A stretch of 8,424 bases of DNA from JBBRFH01 sp038224615 (GTDB lineage: Bacteria > Planctomycetota > Phycisphaerae > Tepidisphaerales > Tepidisphaeraceae), in NCBI GenBank assembly GCA_038224615.1, contig JBBRFH010000152.1, forward strand, positions 1 to 8,424, read 5' to 3'. Below the pieces are notes generated by a model that made no database searches, was not told the DNA's origin, and worked only from the letters and a program-made list of their open reading frames with translations. Numbering within the stretch: position 1 is the stretch's first letter; each line of letters begins with the position of its first letter. Below are positions 1 to 4,979 of this stretch, piece after piece. A program made the position numbers and the translations under genes.

Positions 1-207
1 GAACTTCAGCTTGGTCTGCTCCATCGCCTCGCGATGTTTGCCCTCGATCTCGGCCTCGGTCGCGCTCGTCTGGCGCGAGAGCGTGAGCAGGTCCGCCAGC
101 GCAGTGCGCTGCACGTCGCGGGCGGTGGGTTTGATCAGTTCGACCGGCGTCTCTTCGGGATTGGATTCGCTCGTCGTGCCAGTCGTCGGAAGGTCTGTTT
201 CCAGCAT
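1..207 (-). CDS. N-terminus of an unidentified protein, possibly the ATPase of a type VII-like locus (partial, runs off the left edge)
   Basis: 69 codons are visible, reading out of the window. The ATG at 207 is the first usable start, because an in-frame TGA lies three codons upstream; the Shine-Dalgarno match is weak. Residues 1-25 are Thr/Glu/Pro-rich and look disordered. Residues 28-69 are charged and helical with coiled-coil spacing (RDVQRTALADLLTLSR, then an Ala/Glu/Lys-rich stretch). There is no signal peptide or membrane segment so far. It is the last visible gene of a minus-strand run whose upstream members include a WXG100-like protein. FtsK/SpoIIIE-type ATPases often accompany such genes, and a helical N-terminal segment would suit one, but no Walker motif is in view, so that identity is inference. 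The reading frame itself is well supported by composition and context. Confidence 0.6.
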   Translation of the reverse strand, partial: MLETDLPTTGTTSESNPEETPVELIKPTARDVQRTALADLLTLSRQTSATEAEIEGKHREAMEQTKLKF

Positions 208-225
208 TGATACTCACAGTCTATG

Positions 226-290
226 CGTAGCACGGGCGTCTCGCCCGTGTCTACTTTTCAGGAAGACACGGGCGAGACGCCCGTGCTACG
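226..290. repeat. Perfect 27-bp inverted repeat with nested palindromes
   Basis: The left arm 226-252 and right arm 264-290 are exact reverse complements, separated by an 11-base loop (253-263). Each arm contains its own hairpin, CACGGGCG-TCT-CGCCCGTG, so the element can form either one long stem or two short ones. It lies in the 105-base gap between the 71-aa gene and the partial gene at the left edge. The core recalls a dispersed intergenic repeat that I remember from planctomycete genomes, where it gives spurious ORFs reading ARASRPC or HGRDAR. In RNA it would be a very stable stem and could reduce read-through or protect the upstream message. It lacks a T tract, so it is not a classical intrinsic terminator. 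Confidence 0.9.
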
Positions 291-312
291 AGAATTCGAT
301 CTCTGCACAATC

Positions 313-528
313 CTAGGGTCTGACGTCGCGGTCCGCCTTGGACAGCACCTGGGCCATGTGGTCCATCGCCGATATTGCTGTACGAAGCGCCATCTCGAGT
401 TGTTCGAGGTACTTCTTCTCGAACTCCTCGGCGACGCCGTCGTTCCAGTCCTCGCGGGTCTGGTGCCACTTGATCATCAGGTCTTTCAGACCCTTGTTGA
501 GATTGCCGCGGCCTTCGTACAAGCCCAT
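313..528 (-). CDS. 71-aa helical protein, WXG100-like accessory of the secretion-like cluster
   Basis: The ATG at 528 is preceded by AGGA (complement of 536-539) with a 7-base spacer, and the stop is TAG. The protein is small, polar and predicted all-helical: GLKDLMIKWHQTREDWND at residues 13-30, then an amphipathic helix (about 31-66) rich in Glu, Lys, Leu and Met. Trp21 and Trp28 are present, and Trp28 starts a W-N-D tripeptide at a likely helix turn, which resembles the helix-turn-helix layout of WXG100 proteins though shorter than their usual ~100 residues. There is no signal peptide. It lies 57 bases after the stop of the 234-aa gene and on the same strand, so co-transcription is likely. 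A role as a partner or chaperone of the WXG100-like protein is inference; I do not recognise a named family. Confidence 0.72.
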   Translation of the reverse strand: MGLYEGRGNLNKGLKDLMIKWHQTREDWNDGVAEEFEKKYLEQLEMALRTAISAMDHMAQVLSKADRDVRP

Positions 529-585
529 GATTTAGTCCTGACGCGTGTAGCGTGATGAGTGTAACGTGAACGTCGAGCCGGCGGG

Positions 586-1290
586 TCAGGCCGGCTTTTC
601 CTCGGGCGTTTTCGCAGCCTCGCCGGAGGCGGCGGGCTTGTCTTCGACAGGCGACTCGCTCGGGGCGGCGGTCTCGGTACCGGTCTCGGTCTCGGTGGCG
701 CCGGGCTTCTCGTCCTCGGGCGCGGCCCGGGTCATGGTGCCTTCGCCATCGGCACCGATACCGGCGGCGCTGTCCGGGCCTGTCGCAGCGCTCTCGGCCA
801 GCGCCGGACCGCTGGCGAAATAGGCGTCAAGCTTGGTCAGCACGTTTTCGAGCATGGTGACCGCATTGGACAGGTCGCTGGAGAGCATCGTCTGCAGCCG
901 CTGCACACCGCCGCGGTACATCAGGTGCTCGCGCTGGAGCTGCCGCGCGTGCTTCTTGCAGGCGACGAGCTTTTCCTCCGCCACCGCGAGCGTCTGCTGC
1001 GCCTTCTTGAGCGCCTTCTGCTCGTCGACCGCCGACGACACCCGTCCGGACGCGTCCTTGTAAAGCGTCTTCATCCGCACCGCTTCCTTGCAGTGGGCGA
1101 CGTTGTCCTGCCACTTGCGGATCTGCTGCGTCCAGAACGAATCCATTTCGCCTTCGAGCCAGCCCATCTTCTTGTGAACTTCGCCTTCGGCGTCGGTGAC
1201 GGCGGTGCTCGCCGACTCAATGAACTTGATCAGCGCCGTGCGAAAGTGCTTGATCGCTTCCGGATCCTGGACGCGTGCGGCAGTGGCCAT
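586..1290 (-). CDS. 234-aa coiled-coil protein with disordered acidic C-terminal tail, secretion-like cluster
   Basis: The start is taken as the ATG at 1290 (MATAARVQDP). The frame is open up to 1383, but that extension only translates a repeat. No good Shine-Dalgarno sequence precedes 1290. Residues 8-158 are helical: a first segment with Trp44, Trp53 and a W60-Q-D tripeptide, then a long coiled coil (about 62-125) rich in Lys, Glu, Gln and Ala, and a further helix to about 158. Residues 160-234 are low-complexity, rich in Ala, Glu, Thr, Pro and Ser, acidic and probably disordered. It has no signal peptide and no membrane segment. It sits 96 bases downstream of the WXG100-like gene on the same strand. 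I recall similar uncharacterised coiled-coil proteins beside planctomycete WXG100 genes, but that is memory, not a search. It may be a substrate, a chaperone or a structural adaptor. Confidence 0.75.
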   Translation of the reverse strand: MATAARVQDPEAIKHFRTALIKFIESASTAVTDAEGEVHKKMGWLEGEMDSFWTQQIRKWQDNVAHCKEAVRMKTLYKDASGRVSSAVDEQKALKKAQQTLAVAEEKLVACKKHARQLQREHLMYRGGVQRLQTMLSSDLSNAVTMLENVLTKLDAYFASGPALAESAATGPDSAAGIGADGEGTMTRAAPEDEKPGATETETGTETAAPSESPVEDKPAASGEAAKTPEEKPA

Positions 1291-1298
1291 GGTTTCAT

Positions 1299-1385
1299 TT
1301 GCGATTGGCAACTTGCGATTGGCGATTGAAAACCCGGCGTCGCCGGCGCATTCAATCGCAAATCGACAATCGACAATCGACAATC
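1299..1385. repeat. Composite intergenic repeat: direct, inverted and 7-bp tandem units
   Basis: TTGCGATTGG occurs at 1299-1308 and again at 1313-1322. GCGATTGAA (1322-1330) pairs with TTCAATCGC (1351-1359), enclosing a second near-palindrome (CCGG at 1334, CCGG at 1343). AATCGAC is then repeated three times plus a partial copy (1361-1385). It fills almost the whole gap between the WXG100-like gene and the 234-aa gene. The 7-bp period is not a multiple of three, which argues against coding. The sequence recalls dispersed planctomycete intergenic elements that yield spurious peptides such as IANRQSTIDNPQ (from memory). Confidence 0.85.
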
Positions 1386-1386
1386 C

Positions 1387-1659
1387 TCAGCGTTGTTTCA
1401 GGTACTCGTCGATCAGATTCGCCTTCTTGGTCAGGAACGACACATGCTCGTGCGAGGCATCGAGGAAGCCGGCGAGGGCTTTGGCGGTCTGCTCGAAAGC
1501 TTCGGCGAACTTGCGCTGTTCCTGGTCGCGCCAGTTCTGCTCCAATTGCCGCATCTTGCCGTGCAGGCCGCTCACAAGCTGGCCGAGGTCATTATTAAAC
1601 CGATTCAGGTCTTGGGCAAACCGCCGGAGTTCGGACGGGTCGACATTGGCTTTTCCCAC
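1387..1659 (-). CDS. WXG100-like (Esx family) protein, W-x-D variant
   Basis: This is a 90-residue, all-helical protein of the size and layout of WXG100 proteins, the small secreted helical-hairpin substrates of type VII (Esx/Yuk) systems. Helix 1 runs over about residues 8-40 and helix 2 over about 46-87. The turn carries W43-R-D where the family name-giver is W-x-G. The C-terminal helix has the spaced polar pattern expected of the family (KKANLIDEYLKQR, residues 78-90). There is no signal peptide, as usual for Esx proteins. The start is GTG at 1659, fixed by a GGAGGA Shine-Dalgarno 7 bases upstream. It is the first gene of the minus-strand run, and homodimer formation or pairing with the 71-aa protein is plausible. 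The fold call is fairly secure; secretion is inferred. Confidence 0.8.
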   Translation of the reverse strand: MGKANVDPSELRRFAQDLNRFNNDLGQLVSGLHGKMRQLEQNWRDQEQRKFAEAFEQTAKALAGFLDASHEHVSFLTKKANLIDEYLKQR

Positions 1660-1666
1660 GCGTAAG

Positions 1667-1672
1667 TCCTCC
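1667..1672 (-). promoter_or_regulatory. Ribosome binding site deciding the GTG start of the WXG100-like gene
   Basis: The minus strand reads GGAGGA here, with a 7-base spacer to the GTG at 1659. This supports GTG as the start over internal codons. Confidence 0.8.
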
Positions 1673-1694
1673 GATGAACGTCAGTTGCTTGTTC

Positions 1695-1727
1695 CGGACC
1701 CGCAATTGTAACCGCTCGCGGGGTCCG
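1695..1727 (-). promoter_or_regulatory. Inverted repeat with a TACAAT -10-like hexamer in its loop, possible promoter/operator of the WXG100-like operon
   Basis: CGGACCC (1695-1701) pairs with GGGTCCG (1721-1727), and two more pairs form across a one-base bulge. The minus strand carries TACAAT at 1710-1705, inside the loop and about 46 bases ahead of the GTG at 1659, a sensible distance for a promoter. No good -35 hexamer is present, so it may need an activator or may be chance. The same dyad followed by T6 (1735-1740) could alternatively be a weak plus-strand terminator, but the T run starts 8 bases after the stem. Confidence 0.3.
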
Positions 1728-1814
1728 AGGACACTTTTTTGACGCAGCAAGAAAGAAATCAACGGCTCGTGCGTTAGATCAGTAGACCTTGCCAGATTCG
1801 GTGAGGAAACACTC

Positions 1815-1820
1815 AAGGAG
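1815..1820 (+). promoter_or_regulatory. Ribosome binding site of the secreted beta-sandwich protein
   Basis: AAGGAG with a 7-base spacer to the ATG at 1828. It selects this start over the in-frame upstream codon at 1789, and the signal peptide begins exactly at the chosen start. Confidence 0.85.
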
Positions 1821-1827
1821 ATTGCTC

Positions 1828-2277
1828 ATGCGTAAGTGGATGTTTGTTGGACCGGCCGCGTTGGCGGCCGCTTTGCTCGCAGTGGCCTCGGTAGGTCACG
1901 CGGAAGAGGCCGCTAAGGCCCATGGTACGGCGTCGATCAGTGGCAAGGTGACTGGCGTTGACGGACACCCCGCCGCCGGCATCGAAGTCCGCCTGATGGC
2001 GGGTCATGCCGGTGGAAAAGACAAGAAGACCGCCGACGCGCCGGCCAATAAGCCCAAGCGGATGGAAGCGCTCGCAACCGTGAAGACGGATGACCAGGGC
2101 GCGTACAAGTTCGACAACCTCGCCGCCGGCACCTACGTCGTGCAGGCGGGTGACCACAAGACAATGGCAATGGGTAAGGAAAAGGTCACCCTGACCGACG
2201 GCCAAGCCGCAACCGCCGACATCAAGCTCGAAGCCAAAGGCGCCGACACCGGTGGCGAAAAGAAGAAGAAGAACTGA
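1828..2277 (+). CDS. Secreted carboxypeptidase-regulatory-like domain protein
   Basis: The protein has 149 residues. Residues 1-25 form a Sec signal peptide: MRKWMF, a hydrophobic Ala/Leu/Val core, and a GHA|EE cleavage site after Ala25. The mature part is a single beta-sandwich of the carboxypeptidase-regulatory-like / SdrD_B type (about 35-133): SISGKVTGVDGHPAAGIEVRL, then TVKTDDQGAYKFDNLAAGTYVV, the pattern of these domains. A Lys/Ala-rich insert (62-82) interrupts it, and the end is a Lys-rich tail (KKKK, 145-148). There is no lipobox and no transmembrane or sorting signal, so a periplasmic or extracellular soluble protein is expected. Such domains serve as structural or binding modules; the ligand is unknown. 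It is transcribed away from the secretion-like cluster, and a hairpin follows the stop. The fold is secure and the role is not. Confidence 0.85.
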   Translation: MRKWMFVGPAALAAALLAVASVGHAEEAAKAHGTASISGKVTGVDGHPAAGIEVRLMAGHAGGKDKKTADAPANKPKRMEALATVKTDDQGAYKFDNLAAGTYVVQAGDHKTMAMGKEKVTLTDGQAATADIKLEAKGADTGGEKKKKN

Positions 2278-2285
2278 GTTCGACC

Positions 2286-2309
2286 CGCGATCCCCTGCCC
2301 TGGATCGCG
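2286..2309 (+). terminator. Possible terminator hairpin after the secreted protein gene
   Basis: CGCGATCC (2286-2293) and GGATCGCG (2302-2309) form a perfect 8-bp stem with an 8-base loop, starting 9 bases after the stop codon. Only two T residues follow, so it is a weak or Rho-assisted terminator at best. Confidence 0.4.
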
Positions 2310-2320
2310 TTCGCAATCCC

Positions 2321-2360
2321 GCAACGCGTCGAAGCGCTCCCCCGCGCTTCCACGCGTTGC
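2321..2360. repeat. 17-bp inverted repeat with one mismatch
   Basis: 2321-2337 pairs with 2344-2360 except for one C-C mismatch, with a six-base TCCCCC loop. The right arm motif (complement CGTGGAAGCGCGG) recurs immediately downstream (about 2361-2373), so the minus strand carries two direct copies. In spurious translation this gives AWKRG twice. It is a dispersed-repeat type of structure, with no T tract to make it a terminator. Confidence 0.85.
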
Positions 2361-2558
2361 CGCGCTTCCACGCCACGCCCGTCTCAGTCGCTCACCCTGA
2401 TCCAACCGCGTAAGCCCAGCGCCGACGTGGGAAGGCGATGCCACCGCGAAACGTGGCCAGCACTTCCGCTCGCTCTCCAGCGTAATCGCGGGGGGGGGCA
2501 GGGTGGTGGCCTGCCGGTCGCGCTGACGTTGCACAAAAACTCTGGCTTCTGCCGCGAC

Positions 2559-2609
2559 GGCGCAAGCGACGTCCGCCTTGGTATCCGGCGATGGGCAGTC
2601 GCTTGCGCC
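2559..2609. repeat. 12-bp perfect inverted repeat within a longer imperfect palindrome
   Basis: GGCGCAAGCGAC (2559-2570) and GTCGCTTGCGCC (2598-2609) are exact complements with a 27-base loop. Beyond one mismatch, pairing continues for six further bases (2552-2557 with 2611-2616). TTGCAC at 2529-2534 and its complement GTGCAA at 2625-2630 flank the whole, which suggests an element of about 100 bases with related ends. Confidence 0.85.
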
Positions 2610-2768
2610 TTCGCGGGCTTTTAGGTGCAAAAGCCGGTCGCGCAGAAACGCCCCACCTCAACCATCCCCGCCCAACCGGGAGAGGGAGCCAGACGCACAT
2701 GCGATAACCGAGGGTCCGAGCCGCGATCCTGGTGCTGGCGTGCAAGGGTCAACGGCGACGGATTTTGC

Positions 2769-2798
2769 TTGATTTTGATAGTGCTGTTAGGTTATAGT
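2769..2798 (+). promoter_or_regulatory. Sigma70-like promoter ahead of a foldable non-coding region
   Basis: TTGATT (2769-2774), an 18-base spacer and TATAGT (2793-2798) lie in a locally AT-rich patch in otherwise GC-rich sequence. Transcription would begin near 2804, directly into a sequence with strong secondary structure and no convincing gene. Confidence 0.4.
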
Positions 2799-2800
2799 TC

Positions 2801-2981
2801 GGGTCGAGAGCCGAGGAAGTTCTGCGCGCGCTCTTGGTTGAGCGCGGCGGCTTGGTTCGACGCCGAAACGGAACGGGGGAGCCGGACCTATATGAAATTG
2901 AACAAACAAACCCACCTGCCTAAATGGCAGGATGGCTGCGCCGGGGTGGGGATCCAGATCGGCTTCCCGCGAGCCGAGGAA
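2801..2981 (+). ncRNA. Candidate structured RNA (unidentified)
   Basis: Hand folding gives a branched element. Stem GTCGA (2803-2807) pairs with TCGAC (2857-2861). It is extended by GCCGAG (2810-2815) with CTTGGT (2851-2856, two G-U pairs) and capped by CGCGCTC (2827-2833) with GAGCGCG (2840-2846) and loop TTGGTT. Further on, CCTGCC (2915-2920) pairs with GGCAGG (2926-2931) around TAAAT, and CGGCT (2960-2964) pairs with AGCCG (2972-2976). The motif GAGCCGAGGAA occurs at 2808-2818 and again at 2971-2981. I compared it from memory with RNase P, SRP, tmRNA and common riboswitch motifs and found no match. An alternative is an unidentified 122-aa cysteine-containing frame starting at the ATG at 2892 and ending at 3260. 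The 3' end of the RNA is not defined. Confidence 0.25.
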
Positions 2982-3473
2982 AGGAGCAAATGTATCAAAT
3001 GTAGCGCGCCGCCGTGTTGCAGCGTGCCCTTGAGGGTCGACGGGGAACCGAAAGCGCCGTGGGAATTGGATGATCACTTGTGTTTGAAAAGCTGGACATC
3101 GTCGATTGGCGTTTCTTTACAGTTGTCCGTTGGCGTGATGAAACCCGCGCACCGGCTCAAAGTGTCGAGCGGCGAGTGTCGCAAAGTTAAAAACCCCACA
3201 TTGCGTCATGAGAACAATAGGAGCCGCGAAGATGTGATGAACGCGAAGGGGAAACGCTAAATAGTGAGCATTCTTCGCGTCTGGCTTCGCGCTCTTCGCA
3301 GCTTCGAGGTTCGCTTTGGCGTTTGGGGTGCGGGTTTGATGACGCAAACGTGCTACGGGAGAAATTGAGGTTCGACGAGTGAACGAACTCGACAAAACGA
3401 ACACAATTTCTGCGCGATGAGCGGCGCGTAAGTGACTTTTTGCACGCGGAACCGCGCTCGGTGCGGGGAGGAT
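2982..3473. other. Gene-free region with small inverted repeats
   Basis: No recognised gene is seen. The frame that begins at the ATG at 2892 stays open to a TAA at 3258-3260. It has moderate third-position GC and a KCIKCSAPPCC stretch, but a poor ribosome site and no recognisable domain, so I do not call it. Around 3270-3330 runs of CTTCGCG-like sequence recall dispersed intergenic elements. AGAAATTG (3360-3367) pairs with CAATTTCT (3404-3411) around a smaller CGAGT/ACTCG hairpin (3376-3391). No T-tract terminator is evident for the aminotransferase gene that ends at 3474. Confidence 0.5.
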
Positions 3474-4808
3474 TCAGTTGAACTTGCGGAACACCGGCTG
3501 CACCGGTCGACCGACGAGGAACTTCTCGACCCCCTCGTCCAGCGCCCGGCGGTAAATGACCAGGGCATCGCCGACGGCTTCGATTGTCTGGTCGATGTCC
3601 TCATTGCTATGGGCCGCGCCAACGACGAAGTTCGGGGCAAGGATCCCCCGCTTCAGGAGTTCCTGCAGGAACAGGGTCCGGAACGGCTGGCTGCGCTGCT
3701 TTTTTTCGTTCAGTGTGGCGTAAAGCAGCAGTTGCGGTCGGCCCAGCACTTGGAAGTGGTCGCTCAGGCCGAGCCGGGCAGTGACCTGCCGGATGCCCTC
3801 GCGGAGGCGCGTGCCAAGCCGGTGCATGATGCCGATTATGTCGCGTTTCTGGTACGCCTCGATGCTGGCGATGCACGCCGCCAGGCCCGTCGATTCGGCA
3901 CCGTGGGTGAGCGATAGCACGAAGCACCGCTCGCGGTCGGTGTGCTCGATGCCGGCCAGTCGCATGTACTCGCGTTTGCCGCACAACGCAGAGACCGAGA
4001 AGCCGTTGGCCATGCCCTTGCCGAAGGTGCTGAGGTCGGGCGTGAAGTGGTAAAGTTTCTGGGCCCCGCCGATGTGCCAGCGGAAGCCGGTGATCGTCTC
4101 GTCGAGGATCATCAACGCGCCGTCCTCGCGGCAGATCGCCTGCATCTGCTGAAGCAGGTGCGGCTTGGGCGTCTCGGTGGTCTCGGCCTCGGTAATGACG
4201 GCGGCGATCTGGTTGGGGTATCTGGCGAACAGGGCGCGGACGGAATCGAGGTCGTTATATTTGAACTTAACCGTCTGCTCGATCACCCGCGTCGGCACGC
4301 CGCTATTCATGGCGGTGGTGCCGATGAACCAGTCGTCGACGCTGAAAAACGGATGATTGCCACAGACCGCAACCATCTCCCGGCCGGTGTAGGCGCGGGC
4401 GATCTTGATCGCACCGGTGACGGCGTCCGAGCCGTTCTTGCCGAACTTGACCATGTCGGCTTGGTCGATCACCTCGAGCATTTTCTCCGCGGCGCGGAGT
4501 TCGAGGGCGGCGGGACGGGCGAAGTTGGTGCCCTGAAGCATCGCGGCGTAGGCTGCGTCGCAGACGGGCTGGTAGCCGTGACCGAGCGTGACCGAGCGGA
4601 CGCCGGACCCGTATTCGATGAACGCGTTGCCGTCGAGATCCCACACGTGGCTGCCCGCCCCACGCGCGATTACCGGACACATGCCGACGGGGAACTGGTC
4701 GTCGCCCTTGGCATAGGTGTGGGCGGCGCCCGGAATGATCTGGTGGGCGCGGGCCTGATGCGCGATAGACTGGGTGAACGTTCGGGTGGTCAACGTACGC
4801 GTGGACAT
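3474..4808 (-). CDS. Class III PLP-dependent aminotransferase, glutamate-1-semialdehyde 2,1-aminomutase (HemL) family
   Basis: The protein has 444 residues, close to the 425-435 typical of HemL. Family blocks appear in order: PGAAHTY (26-32), WDLDGNAFIEYGSGVRSVTLGHG (56-78), the PLP phosphate loop region KNGSDAVTGAIKIARAYTGR (124-143), LILDET-like MILDETITGFR (233-243, Asp236 for the PLP nitrogen), TPDLSTFGKGMANGF with Lys264 as the expected Schiff-base lysine, and THGAES (301-306). The start at 4808 has GGGAG 10 bases upstream; the frame is open to 4967 but that extension is not family-like. True HemL converts glutamate-1-semialdehyde to 5-aminolevulinate for tetrapyrroles. Close relatives act on sugars or other semialdehydes in surface-polysaccharide clusters. 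No haem or polysaccharide gene is adjacent, so the substrate is open. It is cytosolic and divergent from fliM. Confidence 0.88.
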   Translation of the reverse strand: MSTRTLTTRTFTQSIAHQARAHQIIPGAAHTYAKGDDQFPVGMCPVIARGAGSHVWDLDGNAFIEYGSGVRSVTLGHGYQPVCDAAYAAMLQGTNFARPAALELRAAEKMLEVIDQADMVKFGKNGSDAVTGAIKIARAYTGREMVAVCGNHPFFSVDDWFIGTTAMNSGVPTRVIEQTVKFKYNDLDSVRALFARYPNQIAAVITEAETTETPKPHLLQQMQAICREDGALMILDETITGFRWHIGGAQKLYHFTPDLSTFGKGMANGFSVSALCGKREYMRLAGIEHTDRERCFVLSLTHGAESTGLAACIASIEAYQKRDIIGIMHRLGTRLREGIRQVTARLGLSDHFQVLGRPQLLLYATLNEKKQRSQPFRTLFLQELLKRGILAPNFVVGAAHSNEDIDQTIEAVGDALVIYRRALDEGVEKFLVGRPVQPVFRKFN

Positions 4809-4924
4809 GAAAACAGCGCTCCCATGTCGCGATCGGCAGATACCGAGGGGGGATTTACCCGGGGCGGCACAAAATGCTGCAAAAGATTCACGGCCGGAAG
4901 AACTTGCGTCCGATAGTGTGGAAA

Positions 4925-4950
4925 TGCGGATCGGCATGCCGATAATCGCA
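4925..4950. promoter_or_regulatory. Perfect 14-bp palindrome overlapping a sigma28-like -10 (GCCGATAA), upstream of fliM
   Basis: ATCGGCATGCCGAT (4930-4943) is a perfect palindrome, flanked by TGCG (4925-4928) and CGCA (4947-4950). Its right half runs into GCCGATAA (4938-4945), the consensus -10 of flagellar sigma28 promoters, 34 bases ahead of the fliM start. The matching -35 (TAAA about 15 bases upstream) is poor: only GAAA at 4921-4924. It could be a regulator site serving both divergent genes. Confidence 0.35.
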
Positions 4951-4967
4951 TCAGGACGCAGTGACAT

Positions 4968-4973
4968 GGAGGT
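4968..4973 (+). promoter_or_regulatory. Ribosome binding site of fliM
   Basis: GGAGGT with a 6-base spacer to the ATG at 4980, fixing the fliM start. Confidence 0.85.
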
Positions 4974-4979
4974 CGCTGG

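Larger units (their letters stand above)
2278..2760. other. Gene-free, hairpin-rich GC-rich region
   Basis: No reading frame here has a protein-like composition or a credible ribosome site. The stretch holds the hairpin just after the secreted-protein gene, a 17-bp imperfect palindrome (2321-2360), a nine-G run (2490-2498) continuing into further G pairs, a short stem GGCAGG/CCTGCC (2497-2502 with 2510-2515) and a 12-bp inverted repeat (2559-2609). The last part (about 2645-2690) is C/A-rich followed by a GGGAGAGGG motif. It reads as a store of repeats rather than decayed coding sequence. Confidence 0.6.

Noticed and set aside
226..290. CRISPR repeat or transposon end
   Set aside because: There is a single pair of arms with an 11-base loop, no spaced copies, and no transposase nearby.
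1291..1383. N-terminal extension of the 234-aa protein starting from TTG at 1383
   Set aside because: The added residues translate the intergenic repeat, including its 7-bp tandem units, and are not protein-like.
1813..2376. Minus-strand frame of 187 codons
   Set aside because: It is antisense to the secreted protein gene, which has a signal peptide, a domain pattern and a ribosome site. Its N-terminus translates a repeat (AWKRG twice).
2625..2891. Upstream part of the frame that ends at 3260
   Set aside because: It runs through the repeat-rich area, has unusual Arg/Cys/Pro/Ser composition and no ribosome site.
2803..2990. RNase P RNA, SRP RNA or tmRNA
   Set aside because: Partial likenesses such as GAGGAAAGG and GGTTCGACG do not extend to the conserved cores of these RNAs.
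3942..4916. Open frame of 324 codons on the plus strand
   Set aside because: It lies opposite the aminotransferase gene, which has full family motifs. Long antisense frames are expected in GC-rich coding sequence, and the translation shows no domain.
4809..4967. N-terminal extension of the aminotransferase
   Set aside because: It is not family-like and would cover the palindrome and the likely control region ahead of fliM. The start at 4808 has a nearby GGGAG.
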